Positions 1 through 7,699 of a stretch of 64,000 nucleotides of DNA are shown here, one piece after another. Made by a program: the position numbers and the translations under genes. This DNA is from Betaproteobacteria bacterium (GTDB lineage Bacteria > Pseudomonadota > Gammaproteobacteria > Burkholderiales > Usitatibacteraceae): assembly GCA_016720925.1 (NCBI GenBank), contig JADKJR010000009.1:105982-169981 (forward strand). Direction: 5' to 3'. The notes beneath the pieces were generated by a model. It did no database searches and was not told where the DNA came from. It saw only the letters and a list, made by a program, of their open reading frames with translations. Each line of letters opens with the position of its first letter. The first letter of the stretch is position 1.

Positions 1-1
1 G

Positions 2-304
2 CTGCAACGGCGTGGTTACCGTGTGGTCGGTCACGTAAATCCGTTCACCGCGCTACAGGCATTGCGCGCCGATCCGTCCGCCTATGACCTGGTGGTGGTC
101 GATCAGGAAATGCCGGCGATGTCCGGGCTGCAAGTCGCACTGGAAGTGCGCAGCATTCGCCCGAACCTGCCGGTCACGCTGGCGTCGGGCTTTATCACCG
201 AGGCATTGCGATTGCAGGCGAGCCGCGCCGGTGTGCGCGAAGTCGTGTTCAAGCCGGAGGCGATGAAAGATATCTACCAGGTGGCTGATCGCGTGCTGGG
301 ATGA
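2..304 (+). CDS. Response-regulator receiver domain, 5'-truncated by the window edge
   Basis: The reading frame is open from base 2, so the gene starts outside the window. The visible 100 residues form the C-terminal part of a CheY-like receiver domain. The phosphoacceptor Asp lies in VVVDQEMPAMSG, followed by the LASG switch position and the conserved Lys in VFKPEA. It ends directly after the last receiver helix. A receiver at the extreme C terminus fits a hybrid sensor kinase, but a stand-alone regulator cannot be excluded because the N terminus is missing. The next gene is 116 bases downstream on the same strand. Confidence 0.8.
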   Translation: MQRRGYRVVGHVNPFTALQALRADPSAYDLVVVDQEMPAMSGLQVALEVRSIRPNLPVTLASGFITEALRLQASRAGVREVVFKPEAMKDIYQVADRVLG

Positions 305-420
305 TGTCCTGGCATGGCCGCCATGGCGCCATGCCACAATTGGAACCTGTCATCACAATGCCGGGCCAAGCCGTTGGAACTGTTGCGACGCGCGCTGCGC
401 GGAACTAACGGAGGCTTGCG

Positions 421-927
421 ATGAAATGCACGATGGGTGTGGTCTTTTCACTGATGGTTTCCACAACATTCGCCGCGCAGGATCCGGCGGTCGCGTTGAA
501 TCCGCGCATCGATGCACAGGCATTTCTGGCGGTGACGCAAGAGGCGTTGCGGCATCGTGAAGGGCGGCGAATCAGTGAAGACGATTTCCTGCGCATGAGT
601 GGTGAGCCCGGCACCGTGATTCTTGATGCGCGCAGCAGCGAAAAATATCGCGAACTGCATGTCGATGGCGCGCTTAACCTGAGCTTTCCCGACATCACCG
701 AGGCTAGCCTGGCGCGATTTATCCCCGACAAGCGCACGCGCGTACTGATCTACTGCAACAACAATTTTACGAACGCGGAAGGCGCGTTTCCCGGCAAATT
801 GCCATCGGCCTCGCTCAATCTTTCCACATTTGCGGCGCTTTTTAACTATGGATATCGAAACGTCATGGAACTGGCACCGCTCGTTGATGCGAAGAAAACC
901 CGGCTCAAACTGGTCTCGAATCGTTGA
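421..927 (+). CDS. Secreted rhodanese-like domain protein
   Basis: A 168-residue protein with a short signal peptide (about residues 1-19, cleavage near TTFAAQ), so probably periplasmic. The rest is one rhodanese domain: VILDARSSEKY (Asp69, Arg71) and the active-site loop LIYCNNN with Cys112 as the expected sulfur-carrying or redox cysteine. Rhodaneses move sulfane sulfur or act as cysteine-based regulatory modules; the substrate here is unknown. The ATG is preceded by a clear CGGAGG ribosome site seven bases upstream. The gene is followed by a strong inverted repeat at 997-1028 and then by a convergent small gene. Confidence 0.8.
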   Translation: MKCTMGVVFSLMVSTTFAAQDPAVALNPRIDAQAFLAVTQEALRHREGRRISEDDFLRMSGEPGTVILDARSSEKYRELHVDGALNLSFPDITEASLARFIPDKRTRVLIYCNNNFTNAEGAFPGKLPSASLNLSTFAALFNYGYRNVMELAPLVDAKKTRLKLVSNR

Positions 928-996
928 AGTGCGGTTGCCGAATTTCCGGTCGACCGCGCAAGTGACAAAAGAATTTGTAAAGAGTGGTCGAATCAG

Positions 997-1028
997 CCAG
1001 CACGGCGGACCGAGGTCCGCCGTGCTGG
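997..1028. terminator. Perfect 15-bp inverted repeat between convergent genes
   Basis: The arms at 997-1011 (CCAGCACGGCGGACC) and 1014-1028 match perfectly with a two-base spacer. It lies 69 bases past the rhodanese stop and in the gap to the convergent gene ending at 1212. There is no long T-run (only TTTG follows), so it is a bidirectional-terminator candidate or an mRNA 3'-end stabiliser. Confidence 0.45.
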
Positions 1029-1040
1029 TTTGATGCGGTG

Positions 1041-1106
1041 AAACCCTAGTACTGGCGAGGCTTCTGGCGGCATTTCGGCCAGGAAACCCCGCCAGTGCTA
1101 GGGTTT
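1041..1106. repeat. Dispersed palindromic repeat, copy A
   Basis: A 66-bp near-palindrome: the 17-base outer arms at 1041-1057 and 1090-1106 pair with one mismatch, and inner segments also pair partly. The right arm CGCCAGTGCTAGGGTTT recurs with small changes at 2789, 13998, 16968, 27699, 32963 and 50218. It sits between the 3' ends of two convergent genes, 12 bases past the hairpin at 997-1028. Confidence 0.8.
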
Positions 1107-1211
1107 CATACCCTGATACCTGCTTTGCGTTGTCGTCTTATCATGCGATTCTCCCAATTGCCTGCAACGATGCTTTGTTGCGAGTGAGCGTGCGGTGCAA
1201 AGAGAAGCTGA

Positions 1212-1454
1212 TTAGTTCGAGGCAAGGAAGATATTGGCTTCGCGCGATGCAGTCACCACGATTGTGTCCATCCGGGTAACTTCGAAGCGCGGCGCGGCCA
1301 CCACGATTGCTTCCATTTGTTGCACGGTTTCGTGATTTGCGCGTGCATCGCTGCTGTTGACCATTGAACCAACGATGGCGATGAAGGTGGCGGCAAGTAC
1401 GGCGGCGGCGGCAACGTTGTCTTTCAAATTGGCTTTGGTGTAATTGGTGTTCAT
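1212..1454 (-). CDS. Small exported or membrane protein with two TonB-box-like motifs
   Basis: An 80-residue protein whose ATG follows a good AGGAG site. Residues 1-14 are polar and charged, then a hydrophobic segment (about 14-33, AAAAVLAATFIAIVGSMV) could be a signal peptide or membrane anchor. The mature part holds two related segments, MEAIVVAAPR and MDTIVVTASRE, about 18 residues apart. They resemble the N-terminal TonB box of TonB-dependent receptors (DTIVVTA), but no barrel or plug follows. No enzyme motif is visible and no family is recognised with certainty. It could be a decoy or adaptor for TonB, or the resemblance may be fortuitous. Confidence 0.65.
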   Translation of the reverse strand: MNTNYTKANLKDNVAAAAVLAATFIAIVGSMVNSSDARANHETVQQMEAIVVAAPRFEVTRMDTIVVTASREANIFLASN

Positions 1455-1724
1455 GTTTATCTCCTGGTTGTTTGGGTTCGGTACTGCGCTGTTGATGACG
1501 TCACTGTAGTTAAAGGCTCACATGCGCTCAAACGGATTGCGACGAAATGGAGAAAAAGGCGTGCGAATGCGCTAAAAGCGCGACTGTCTCGGTTGTGGTT
1601 CGGGTTTGGTTGAGTTTTTTTGGGGCGACCTGGTCGCGCGAATTGCGCGATGCCGCGCGCGCGCATGGAACAAAAAACTTCTGCCGTTATCGAATTGACA
1701 TCGTTTTCAACTTTCCGGACAAAC

Positions 1725-2717
1725 ATGCGGACACCCCCACCACTTGACAGGCGAGAATTCCTGCAAACGCTGTCGCGTGCGAGTGCCTTGATGGCGGTGC
1801 CTGAAGCCGTGTGGGCCTCGGGTCCGCGCATCGACAGGCCGCTTGTACATATGCGCGCCATCCCCGTCAGCGGCGAACGGATTCCAGTCGTCGGCATGGG
1901 TTCATGGCTGACATTCAATGTCGCCGGTAACGGCAATGCAGGCGTGAGGGTCGATGCGTTGAGGGCGGTATTGCAGACGTTCCTTGATCGGGGCGGCGCG
2001 CTGATCGACACCTCACCCATGTATGGTTCATCCGAGCAGGTCATCGGTGAATTGCTGCGGCCCGGCGCCAGTGCCGTTGTGGGGAGGGAGCGGGTGTTTG
2101 CGGCAACAAAGGTATGGACGATGGGCGAGGCGGCGGGACGCGGGCAGATGGAGGACTCGTTTGCGCTGTGGCGGGCAGGGAACGGCGCATTCCCGGGCAA
2201 CCCGGTTTTTGACCTGCTGCAAATCCACAACATGATGGATTGGCAAACACATCTTCGGACGTTGAAGACGTGGAAGGCCGAAGGACGTATTCGTTATATC
2301 GGCATCACGACGTCACACGGCAGCCGTTCCGATGACCTCGAGGCCGCGATGAAACGCGAGCGTTTCGATTTTGTGCAGTTCACCTATAACCTGTCGGATC
2401 GGTCGGTGGAATCGCGCCTGTTGCCGCTGGCGCGAGAGCGTGGTGCGGCCGTGATTGTCAATCGGCCGTTTGACGGCGGCGGCCTGTTTCGCCGGATACG
2501 AGGAAAGCCCCTACCAGCGTGGGCGGATGAATTTGGCTGCAAAACCTGGGCGGATTACTTTCTGAAATTCATCGTCTCGCACCCAGCCGTGACTTGCGCG
2601 ATACCGGCCACGTCGCAAGCGACGCACATGGCGGAGAACATGAAGGCGCTACTTGGCGAACTTCCCGATGAGGGTATGCGTCGACGAATGGCAGAGAATT
2701 GGGATAGATCTGCGTAG
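1725..2717 (+). CDS. Tat-exported aldo/keto reductase
   Basis: A 330-residue aldo/keto reductase. The start at 1725 is chosen because it places a twin-arginine signal (Arg9-Arg10 in LDRREFLQ) at the N terminus; a longer frame opens at 1620. The family tetrad is complete: Asp95 and Tyr100 in LIDTSPMYGSSE, Lys129 in AATKVW and His168 in LLQIHNM. The family reduces carbonyls with NAD(P)H, and this subgroup with a Tat signal is predicted to fold with cofactor before export to the periplasm. The substrate is unknown. It is followed by a dispersed repeat and a convergent DUF3016 gene. The ribosome site is weak, so the start is moderately sure. Confidence 0.85.
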   Translation: MRTPPPLDRREFLQTLSRASALMAVPEAVWASGPRIDRPLVHMRAIPVSGERIPVVGMGSWLTFNVAGNGNAGVRVDALRAVLQTFLDRGGALIDTSPMYGSSEQVIGELLRPGASAVVGRERVFAATKVWTMGEAAGRGQMEDSFALWRAGNGAFPGNPVFDLLQIHNMMDWQTHLRTLKTWKAEGRIRYIGITTSHGSRSDDLEAAMKRERFDFVQFTYNLSDRSVESRLLPLARERGAAVIVNRPFDGGGLFRRIRGKPLPAWADEFGCKTWADYFLKFIVSHPAVTCAIPATSQATHMAENMKALLGELPDEGMRRRMAENWDRSA

Positions 2718-2739
2718 CAGCGTGCAGTCCGGCCTGATT

Positions 2740-2805
2740 GTCAAACGCTAGCACTGGCGCGGTTCTCCGCGATAAAAACCGCCAGAGGCCGCGCCAGCGC
2801 TTGAC
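2740..2805. repeat. Dispersed palindromic repeat, copy B
   Basis: A 66-bp member of the same family as copy A. The left part GCTAGCACTGGCGCGG (2748-2763) faces the right arm CCGCGCCAGCGCTTGAC (2789-2805). It begins 22 bases past the aldo/keto reductase stop and ends 74 bases before the stop of the convergent DUF3016 gene, so it again lies between two 3' ends. Confidence 0.75.
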
Positions 2806-2879
2806 TTTTTCTATTTCTTTAACCTGTTCAAAACCCTATATATCGCCGTCCCGGCGGTGCAATAGCCAAATTTCTTTGG

Positions 2880-3401
2880 TTAGCCACCTTGCTTTGGCGC
2901 CACTAGCGTTTTCTTGAACCACCGATCGATCATTTGTTTTTCATATCGCAGACTTTCACCTGAGCTGTAGCGGTTGTAGCCTTGAAGATACGACATGTCG
3001 GCGATGCGTTCTTCGCCGCTTTTCAGCACTTTTCCTTGGCTTTCCAGGCTATAGCGCAAGGTGATGATGGGCCAATCGGCGCTGCCGCGCAGGATACGCA
3101 AGTCCTGCGTCAGTCGCGTGCTTGGCTCAATGCGCCCGGCGAGATCGATATCCAGAACGTCAACCTTCAGGTCTTGTCCCGCGGGCAGGGTTGCGCCAAG
3201 GGTGTCGAAGTGTTTCTGCAAGTCTGCCATTACATTCTCCTTGTCACGGGAGTTAAATGGCATGTCGGCGTACTTGTCCGGTTGAATGAATGTGACAGTC
3301 ACGCTGGCGTTTGCAGTGCCGAGCAGCGCCAATGCTACAGCGAGCGATAAAGGTAATAAAGGTAATGAAGGCAATAAAGACAAAATTGAAGTGGATTTCA
3401 T
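2880..3401 (-). CDS. DUF3016 family periplasmic protein
   Basis: A 173-residue protein starting at 3401, where AAAGGAGTGACC precedes ATG; a frame 13 codons longer lacks such a site. A Leu/Ser/Pro-rich signal peptide (residues 1-32) is encoded by a small run of imperfect direct repeats. The mature chain starts at ASVTVTFIQPDKYADMPF and carries the features of DUF3016 proteins: an N-terminal strand after the signal, VMADLQKHFDTLG, then DVLDIDLAGRIEP. The function of the family is unknown. The nearest plus-strand neighbour is an SDR that diverges from it. Confidence 0.75.
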   Translation of the reverse strand: MKSTSILSLLPSLPLLPLSLAVALALLGTANASVTVTFIQPDKYADMPFNSRDKENVMADLQKHFDTLGATLPAGQDLKVDVLDIDLAGRIEPSTRLTQDLRILRGSADWPIITLRYSLESQGKVLKSGEERIADMSYLQGYNRYSSGESLRYEKQMIDRWFKKTLVAPKQGG

Positions 3402-3564
3402 GGTCACTCCTTTCAGCAGGATCGTGAAACGAACTTTCATGTTACTCCCGCCAAGTCAGACCATGATTCCAGATTTTGGTTTGATGGTTCGATCGATTTG
3501 GCAAGTAGGCGAACCTGCTGCGTGTCAGAATTGCGAATATTCAGGGAAATGACAGGAGATTGGC

Positions 3565-4338
3565 GTGAGCGCAAAGGAGCTTTTTGATTTGACCGGCAAG
3601 GTCGCATTGATCACTGGCGGTTCCCGCGGACTCGGGCTGCAAATTGCCCACGGCTACGGCGAAATGGGCGCGAAGCTTGCGCTGACGGCAAGGAAAACCG
3701 ATGAACTGGAATCCGCGCGCAAAGAACTGGCCGGCAAGGGTTACGAGGTCGTTATCCATCCGAGCGATTTATCCAAACCTGAAACAATTGCGCCGATGGT
3801 TGACGCAGTGATTGCCCACTTTGGCCGGATCGATATCCTGATCAACAATGCGGGCGCAACCTGGGGCGCACCTGCGGAAGAGTACTCACTCGACGCCTGG
3901 AACAAGGTGCTTAATACCAATCTCACCGGCGCGTTTCTGGTTTCGCAGAAGGTGGGCGCCAAGAGCATGATTCCGAACAAGAGTGGGGCCATCATCAATG
4001 TGGCCTCGATTGCCGGATTTCGCGGACAAATGGGACCGATGCAGACCATTGCCTATAACACCAGCAAAGGCGGGCTGATCAATTTCACCCGGGCGCTCGC
4101 TGCCGAATGGGCGCAACACGGCATTCGCGTCAATGCGATAGCACCGGGTTTCTTTCCGTCCAAAATGAGTGCTGGCTTGTTGAAGGTAATTGACAAGCAA
4201 ATCCTCGCGATGACCCCAATGGGTCGCTTGGGGGGCGATGAGGACCTGATGGGCCCGGCGATATTCCTGGCTTCCGCCGCCGCGAGCTACGTAACCGGGC
4301 ACATCTTGTCGGTAGATGGCGGGATGATGGCCGTCTGA
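3565..4338 (+). CDS. SDR-family NAD(P)-dependent oxidoreductase
   Basis: A 257-residue classical short-chain dehydrogenase/reductase. The dinucleotide-binding loop is GGSRGLG at residues 18-24, NNAG follows at 94-97, and the catalytic Ser148, Tyr164 and Lys168 are present (YNTSK). The C-terminal VTGHILSVDGGMMAV is typical of the 3-oxoacyl-ACP reductase/gluconate 5-dehydrogenase-like branch, but the substrate cannot be fixed. The GTG start at 3565 follows CAGGAGA. It stands alone between a divergent gene and the ribosomal operon promoter region, with the same strand as the operon but 435 bases from it. Confidence 0.85.
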   Translation: MSAKELFDLTGKVALITGGSRGLGLQIAHGYGEMGAKLALTARKTDELESARKELAGKGYEVVIHPSDLSKPETIAPMVDAVIAHFGRIDILINNAGATWGAPAEEYSLDAWNKVLNTNLTGAFLVSQKVGAKSMIPNKSGAIINVASIAGFRGQMGPMQTIAYNTSKGGLINFTRALAAEWAQHGIRVNAIAPGFFPSKMSAGLLKVIDKQILAMTPMGRLGGDEDLMGPAIFLASAAASYVTGHILSVDGGMMAV

Positions 4339-4508
4339 CGGCGGCTGCGTACCAGGGCAAATCAAGGAAATCCCAGCCGAACTTTCGGCACGTAAGTCAT
4401 TGCGATTAAACAGTTTTTAGTGAATGATCGCATTTCCCAACGCGCCGTCGCCGTTCGTCGGCCTTTCGCTGCCGGCGGGGAAGTCTTTGGCAAAAACAAC
4501 GAAAGCTC

Positions 4509-4538
4509 TTGCGCACCGATTCGAAATCGGGTTAAAAT
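4509..4538 (+). promoter_or_regulatory. Candidate sigma-70 promoter of the ribosomal operon
   Basis: TTGCGC at 4509-4514 and TAAAAT at 4533-4538 are separated by 18 bases, a good match to a housekeeping promoter. Transcription would start near 4545 and give an untranslated leader of about 229 bases before rplN. The rest of the 4339-4773 gap contains no credible gene on either strand. Confidence 0.45.
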
Positions 4539-4552
4539 CGCGCTCTTTGCTG

Positions 4553-4579
4553 CTTCAGCCGTGGCTTCGTCGGCTGAAA
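4553..4579 (+). other. Stem-loop at the start of the rplN leader
   Basis: CTTCAGCCG (4553-4561) and CGGCTGAAG (4571-4579) form a perfect 9-bp stem with a 9-base loop, just after the predicted transcription start. It could stabilise the leader or take part in autoregulation. No family match is claimed. Confidence 0.35.
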
Positions 4580-4773
4580 GTCTGCTACAAAACGCCTTGC
4601 AAATCATCGCGGTGCGTACTGCCCGAGCGTCAGCCGAAGCCGAAGTTAAGCGACCGGGCAAAAAGAAATTTTCTAACCTGTTGATCGTCTCCTCCAAGGG
4701 GCGATTGACATAAGACGGATCCAAGACTGGCTGTTTCCACATCGGTGGTCGCGGCACAAGTTGGAGATAAAAA

Positions 4774-5142
4774 ATGATTCAGATGCAGTCGATTCTCGAC
4801 GTCGCCGATAACACCGGCGCGCGGTCGGTGATGTGTATCAAGGTGCTCGGCGGCTCCAAGCGTCGCTATGCCGGCATCGGTGATGTCATCAAAGTCAGTA
4901 TTAAATCCGCGCAGCCCCGTGGCCGCGTGAAAAAGGGCGAAGTTTATAACGCCGTGGTGGTTCGTACCGCCAAGGGTGTACGCCGTAACGATGGTTCGCT
5001 CATCAAGTTCGACGGCAATGCCGCCGTGTTGCTGAATGCGAAGCTGGAGCCGATTGGCACCCGTATCTTTGGGCCGGTTACGCGCGAGTTGCGTAACGAG
5101 CGCTTCATGAAGATCGTGTCGCTGGCGCCGGAAGTATTGTAA
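4774..5142 (+). CDS. rplN: 50S ribosomal protein L14
   Basis: The 122-residue product has the exact usual length of bacterial L14 and its signature start MIQMQSILDVADNTGARSVM, followed by the strand-rich body and the C-terminal ELRNERFMKIVSLAPEVL. L14 sits at the subunit interface, contacting 16S helix 14 and L19. It is the first gene of the cluster here; in the classical order rpsQ would precede it, but an SDR gene lies upstream instead. ATG is preceded by GTTGGAGATAAAAA. The next gene begins 10 bases after its stop. Confidence 0.97.
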   Translation: MIQMQSILDVADNTGARSVMCIKVLGGSKRRYAGIGDVIKVSIKSAQPRGRVKKGEVYNAVVVRTAKGVRRNDGSLIKFDGNAAVLLNAKLEPIGTRIFGPVTRELRNERFMKIVSLAPEVL

Positions 5143-5152
5143 GGAGCCGATG

Positions 5153-5473
5153 ATGAGCAAGATCAAAAAAGGCGATCAGGTTGTCGTCCTCACAGGCAAA
5201 GACAAAGGCAAACGCGGCACCGTGTTGCGCGTGGTTCCTGAGGTCGAGCGTGCCGTGGTGGAAGGCATCAATCGCGTCAAGAAACACGCCAAGCCGAACC
5301 CGATGAAGGGGATAACGGGCGGAATCGTCGAGAAGGAAATGCCGATTCACGTTTCCAATATCGCCATTTTCAATCCGGCGACCAGCAAAGCGGACCGCAT
5401 TGGATACAAGACCCTGGACGACAAGCGCAAAGTGCGAGTGTTTCGTTCCAACGGCGAAGTTGTCGACGCGTAA
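5153..5473 (+). CDS. rplX: 50S ribosomal protein L24
   Basis: L24 of 106 residues with the N-terminal KOW motif (KKGDQVVVLTGKDKGKRGTV) that binds the 5' end of 23S rRNA and starts 50S assembly. Two ATGs are in tandem (5150 and 5153). The second is preferred because it leaves six bases after AGGAG instead of three and gives the usual MSKIKKGD start. The SD sequence overlaps the rplN stop, consistent with translational coupling. Confidence 0.96.
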   Translation: MSKIKKGDQVVVLTGKDKGKRGTVLRVVPEVERAVVEGINRVKKHAKPNPMKGITGGIVEKEMPIHVSNIAIFNPATSKADRIGYKTLDDKRKVRVFRSNGEVVDA

Positions 5474-5482
5474 GGATTAGAC

Positions 5483-6022
5483 ATGACTCGACTGCAAACA
5501 CATTACAAGGAAGTTGTGGCGCCGGCGCTGATCAAGCAATTCGGCTACAAGTCCACGATGGAAGTTCCGCGCATCTCCAAGATCACCCTGAACATGGGTG
5601 TGGGCGAAGCGGTGGCCGACAAGAAAATCATGGATCACGCCGTGGGCGACATGAAGAAGATCGCTGGCCAGAAGCCTGTCGTGACGCTGTCGAAGAAATC
5701 GATCGCCGGCTTCAAGATTCGCGACGGTTACCCGATCGGCTGCATGGTTACCCTGCGCGCGAATCGCATGTATGAATTCCTTGATCGCCTGATTACCGTG
5801 TCACTGCCGCGCGTGCGCGACTTCCGCGGTATCTCGGGCCGCTCTTTCGATGGTCGTGGCAATTACAACATGGGCATTAAAGAGCAGATCATTTTCCCGG
5901 AAATCGAGTACGACAAGATTGACGCATTGCGCGGCATGAATATCTCGATTACCACCACCGCGAAGACGGATGCAGAAGCCAAGGCATTGCTGGCGGCTTT
6001 CAAATTCCCGTTCCGAGGCTGA
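5483..6022 (+). CDS. rplE: 50S ribosomal protein L5
   Basis: A 179-residue L5, the usual length, with the conserved ITLNMGVGEAVADKK, KPVVTLSKKSIAGFKIRDG and FPEIEYDKID segments. L5 binds 5S rRNA with L18 and forms an intersubunit bridge in the central protuberance. It starts nine bases after rplX in the same operon. The S8 repressor site of E. coli spc mRNA lies in this area, but no clear equivalent is visible here. Confidence 0.97.
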   Translation: MTRLQTHYKEVVAPALIKQFGYKSTMEVPRISKITLNMGVGEAVADKKIMDHAVGDMKKIAGQKPVVTLSKKSIAGFKIRDGYPIGCMVTLRANRMYEFLDRLITVSLPRVRDFRGISGRSFDGRGNYNMGIKEQIIFPEIEYDKIDALRGMNISITTTAKTDAEAKALLAAFKFPFRG

Positions 6023-6044
6023 AAGGTTAAGTTCAAGGCACATC

Positions 6045-6350
6045 ATGGCTAAACTCGCTCTCATCAACCGTCAGGACAAACGCGAAAAGCTGGTCAAGAA
6101 GTTTTCGGCCAAGCGCGCGGCACTCCTGAAAATCATCAACGACCAAAGCATTCCGGAAGAAGATCGCTATCAGGCTCGCCTGAAGCTGCAAGCACTGCCG
6201 CGCAATGCCAACCCGACGCGCCTGCGCAATCGTTGTGCGCTTACCGGTCGGCCACGTGGCGTATATAGCAAGTTTGGCCTGGGTCGAAACAAATTGCGTG
6301 AAATCGCTATGCGCGGCGAAGTGCCGGGCCTGGTGAAAGCAAGCTGGTAA
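6045..6350 (+). CDS. rpsN: 30S ribosomal protein S14
   Basis: S14 of 101 residues, starting at MAKLALINRQDKREKLVKKF; a longer frame from 5970 overlaps rplE and is not credible. The length and the single Cys in the RNRCALTGRPRGVYSKFGLGR region mark the longer, zinc-independent type found in proteobacteria rather than the 61-residue CxxC type. S14 is needed for late assembly of the 30S head. The spacing to rplE is 22 bases. Confidence 0.96.
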   Translation: MAKLALINRQDKREKLVKKFSAKRAALLKIINDQSIPEEDRYQARLKLQALPRNANPTRLRNRCALTGRPRGVYSKFGLGRNKLREIAMRGEVPGLVKASW

Positions 6351-6374
6351 CCGGAAAGCGGACGGAGACAAATT

Positions 6375-6770
6375 ATGAGCATGAGTGATCCGATCGCCGA
6401 TATGCTGACTCGCATTCGTAATGCGCAGCAGTCGGAAAAGGTCGACGTGACAATGCCCGCTTCGAAAGTGAAGTCGGCCATTGCAAAGGTATTGAAGGAC
6501 GAAGGCTACATTGAAGACTTCGCCATTCGTACCATCGAAGGCAAAAACGAACTGAACGTCAGCCTCAAGTATTACGCTGGCAAGCCGGTGATCGAAAAGA
6601 TCGAGCGCATCTCGCGCCCTGGCCTGCGCGTGTACCGCGGACGTGAAGATATCAAACCCGTCATGAACGGACTGGGCGTGGCGATTGTATCCACCTCCCA
6701 GGGCGTCATGACCGATCGCAAAGCGCGTGCTACCGGTGTTGGTGGCGAAGTGCTCTGCATCGTGGTGTAA
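6375..6770 (+). CDS. rpsH: 30S ribosomal protein S8
   Basis: S8 of 131 residues, with MSDPIADMLTRIRN at the N terminus and the RNA-binding C-terminal motif ATGVGGEVLCIVV. It binds the central domain of 16S rRNA and, in E. coli, represses translation of the spc operon. The first ATG at 6375 has GGAG about seven bases upstream, better placed than for the in-frame ATG at 6381. It lies between rpsN and rplF in the standard spc order. Confidence 0.96.
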   Translation: MSMSDPIADMLTRIRNAQQSEKVDVTMPASKVKSAIAKVLKDEGYIEDFAIRTIEGKNELNVSLKYYAGKPVIEKIERISRPGLRVYRGREDIKPVMNGLGVAIVSTSQGVMTDRKARATGVGGEVLCIVV

Positions 6771-6782
6771 GGGGCGAACGAT

Positions 6783-7316
6783 ATGTCACGCGTAGGCAAG
6801 CTCCCCATCATCGTTCCCGCGAAAGTGGAAATCACACTGGCGGAAAACGAGATTACGGTAAAAGGTCCACTCGGCACGCTGAAGCAGGCTTCTTCCCGTG
6901 ATGTCACCGTCAAAAAAGATGGCGACAAACTGGTGTTCGAAGCGGTTGGCAACAGCAAGCAAGCCAATGCGATGTCCGGCACCATGCGCGCCCTGGTTGC
7001 CAACATGGTCACCGGCGTCGAAAAAGGATTTGAACGGAAACTGAATCTGGTCGGCGTGGGCTACAAGGCGCAAGCGCAAGGTGTAAAGCTGAACCTGACG
7101 CTTGGGTTTTCGCACCCGATCGTGCACTCCATGCCTGATGGCGTGAAATGCGAGACACCGGTGCCGACAGAGATTCTCATCAAGGGCGTGGACAAGCAAA
7201 AGGTTGGTCAGGTCGCTGCCATTGTTCGCGGTTATCGTCCTCCCGAGCCATATAAAGGCAAGGGCGTACGTTACTCCGACGAGAAGATCACCCTCAAAGA
7301 GACGAAGAAGAAGTAA
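6783..7316 (+). CDS. rplF: 50S ribosomal protein L6
   Basis: L6 of 177 residues, the usual length, starting MSRVGKLPI with the two repeated alpha/beta domains and the diagnostic PPEPYKGKGVRY near the C terminus, ending in a basic tail. L6 sits by the sarcin-ricin region and helps late 50S assembly. It begins 12 bases after the rpsH stop and shares the operon. Confidence 0.97.
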   Translation: MSRVGKLPIIVPAKVEITLAENEITVKGPLGTLKQASSRDVTVKKDGDKLVFEAVGNSKQANAMSGTMRALVANMVTGVEKGFERKLNLVGVGYKAQAQGVKLNLTLGFSHPIVHSMPDGVKCETPVPTEILIKGVDKQKVGQVAAIVRGYRPPEPYKGKGVRYSDEKITLKETKKK

Positions 7317-7327
7317 GCGAGGCTATC

Positions 7328-7684
7328 ATGATCGAAAAGAAAATTTCCCGTTTGCGTCGTGCCGCGAAAACCCGCGCCACCATCGCACGTTTAAAAGCGG
7401 TTCGCATGACCGTTCACCGCACCAATACGCACATCTATGCGCAGATCCTCGACGCCAGTGGCGCCAAGGTGCTGGCGGCGGCCTCTACCGCCGAAAAAGA
7501 AGTGCGCGGCCAAGTCAAGAGCGGCAGCAACAAGGATGCAGCGGTGCTGGTAGGCAAGCGTATCGCCGAGCGCGCGAAGGCGGCCGGTGTGTCCACGGTT
7601 GCATTTGATCGTTCGGGCTTCGCGTATCACGGTCGCGTCAAGGCGCTGGCCGAGGCGGCTCGTGAAGCCGGCCTAACGTTCTAA
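7328..7684 (+). CDS. rplR: 50S ribosomal protein L18
   Basis: L18 of 118 residues, with the basic N-terminal tail (MIEKKISRLRRAAKTRATIARL), TNTHIYAQILD and the C-terminal VAFDRSGFAYHGRVKALAEAAREAGL that typify the family. It binds 5S rRNA and carries it to the large subunit together with L5. It is 11 bases from rplF and 15 bases from rpsE. Confidence 0.97.
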   Translation: MIEKKISRLRRAAKTRATIARLKAVRMTVHRTNTHIYAQILDASGAKVLAAASTAEKEVRGQVKSGSNKDAAVLVGKRIAERAKAAGVSTVAFDRSGFAYHGRVKALAEAAREAGLTF

Positions 7685-7699
7685 TTAAGGATTCGACAA

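Noticed and set aside
1457..2233. 258-codon minus-strand frame opposite the aldo/keto reductase
   Set aside because: The plus strand carries the complete catalytic tetrad and Tat signal; the minus-strand translation is unstructured Ser/Pro/Arg-rich sequence.
4362..4757. 131-codon minus-strand frame before rplN
   Set aside because: It overlaps the operon promoter and leader, has no SD site and no recognisable protein features.
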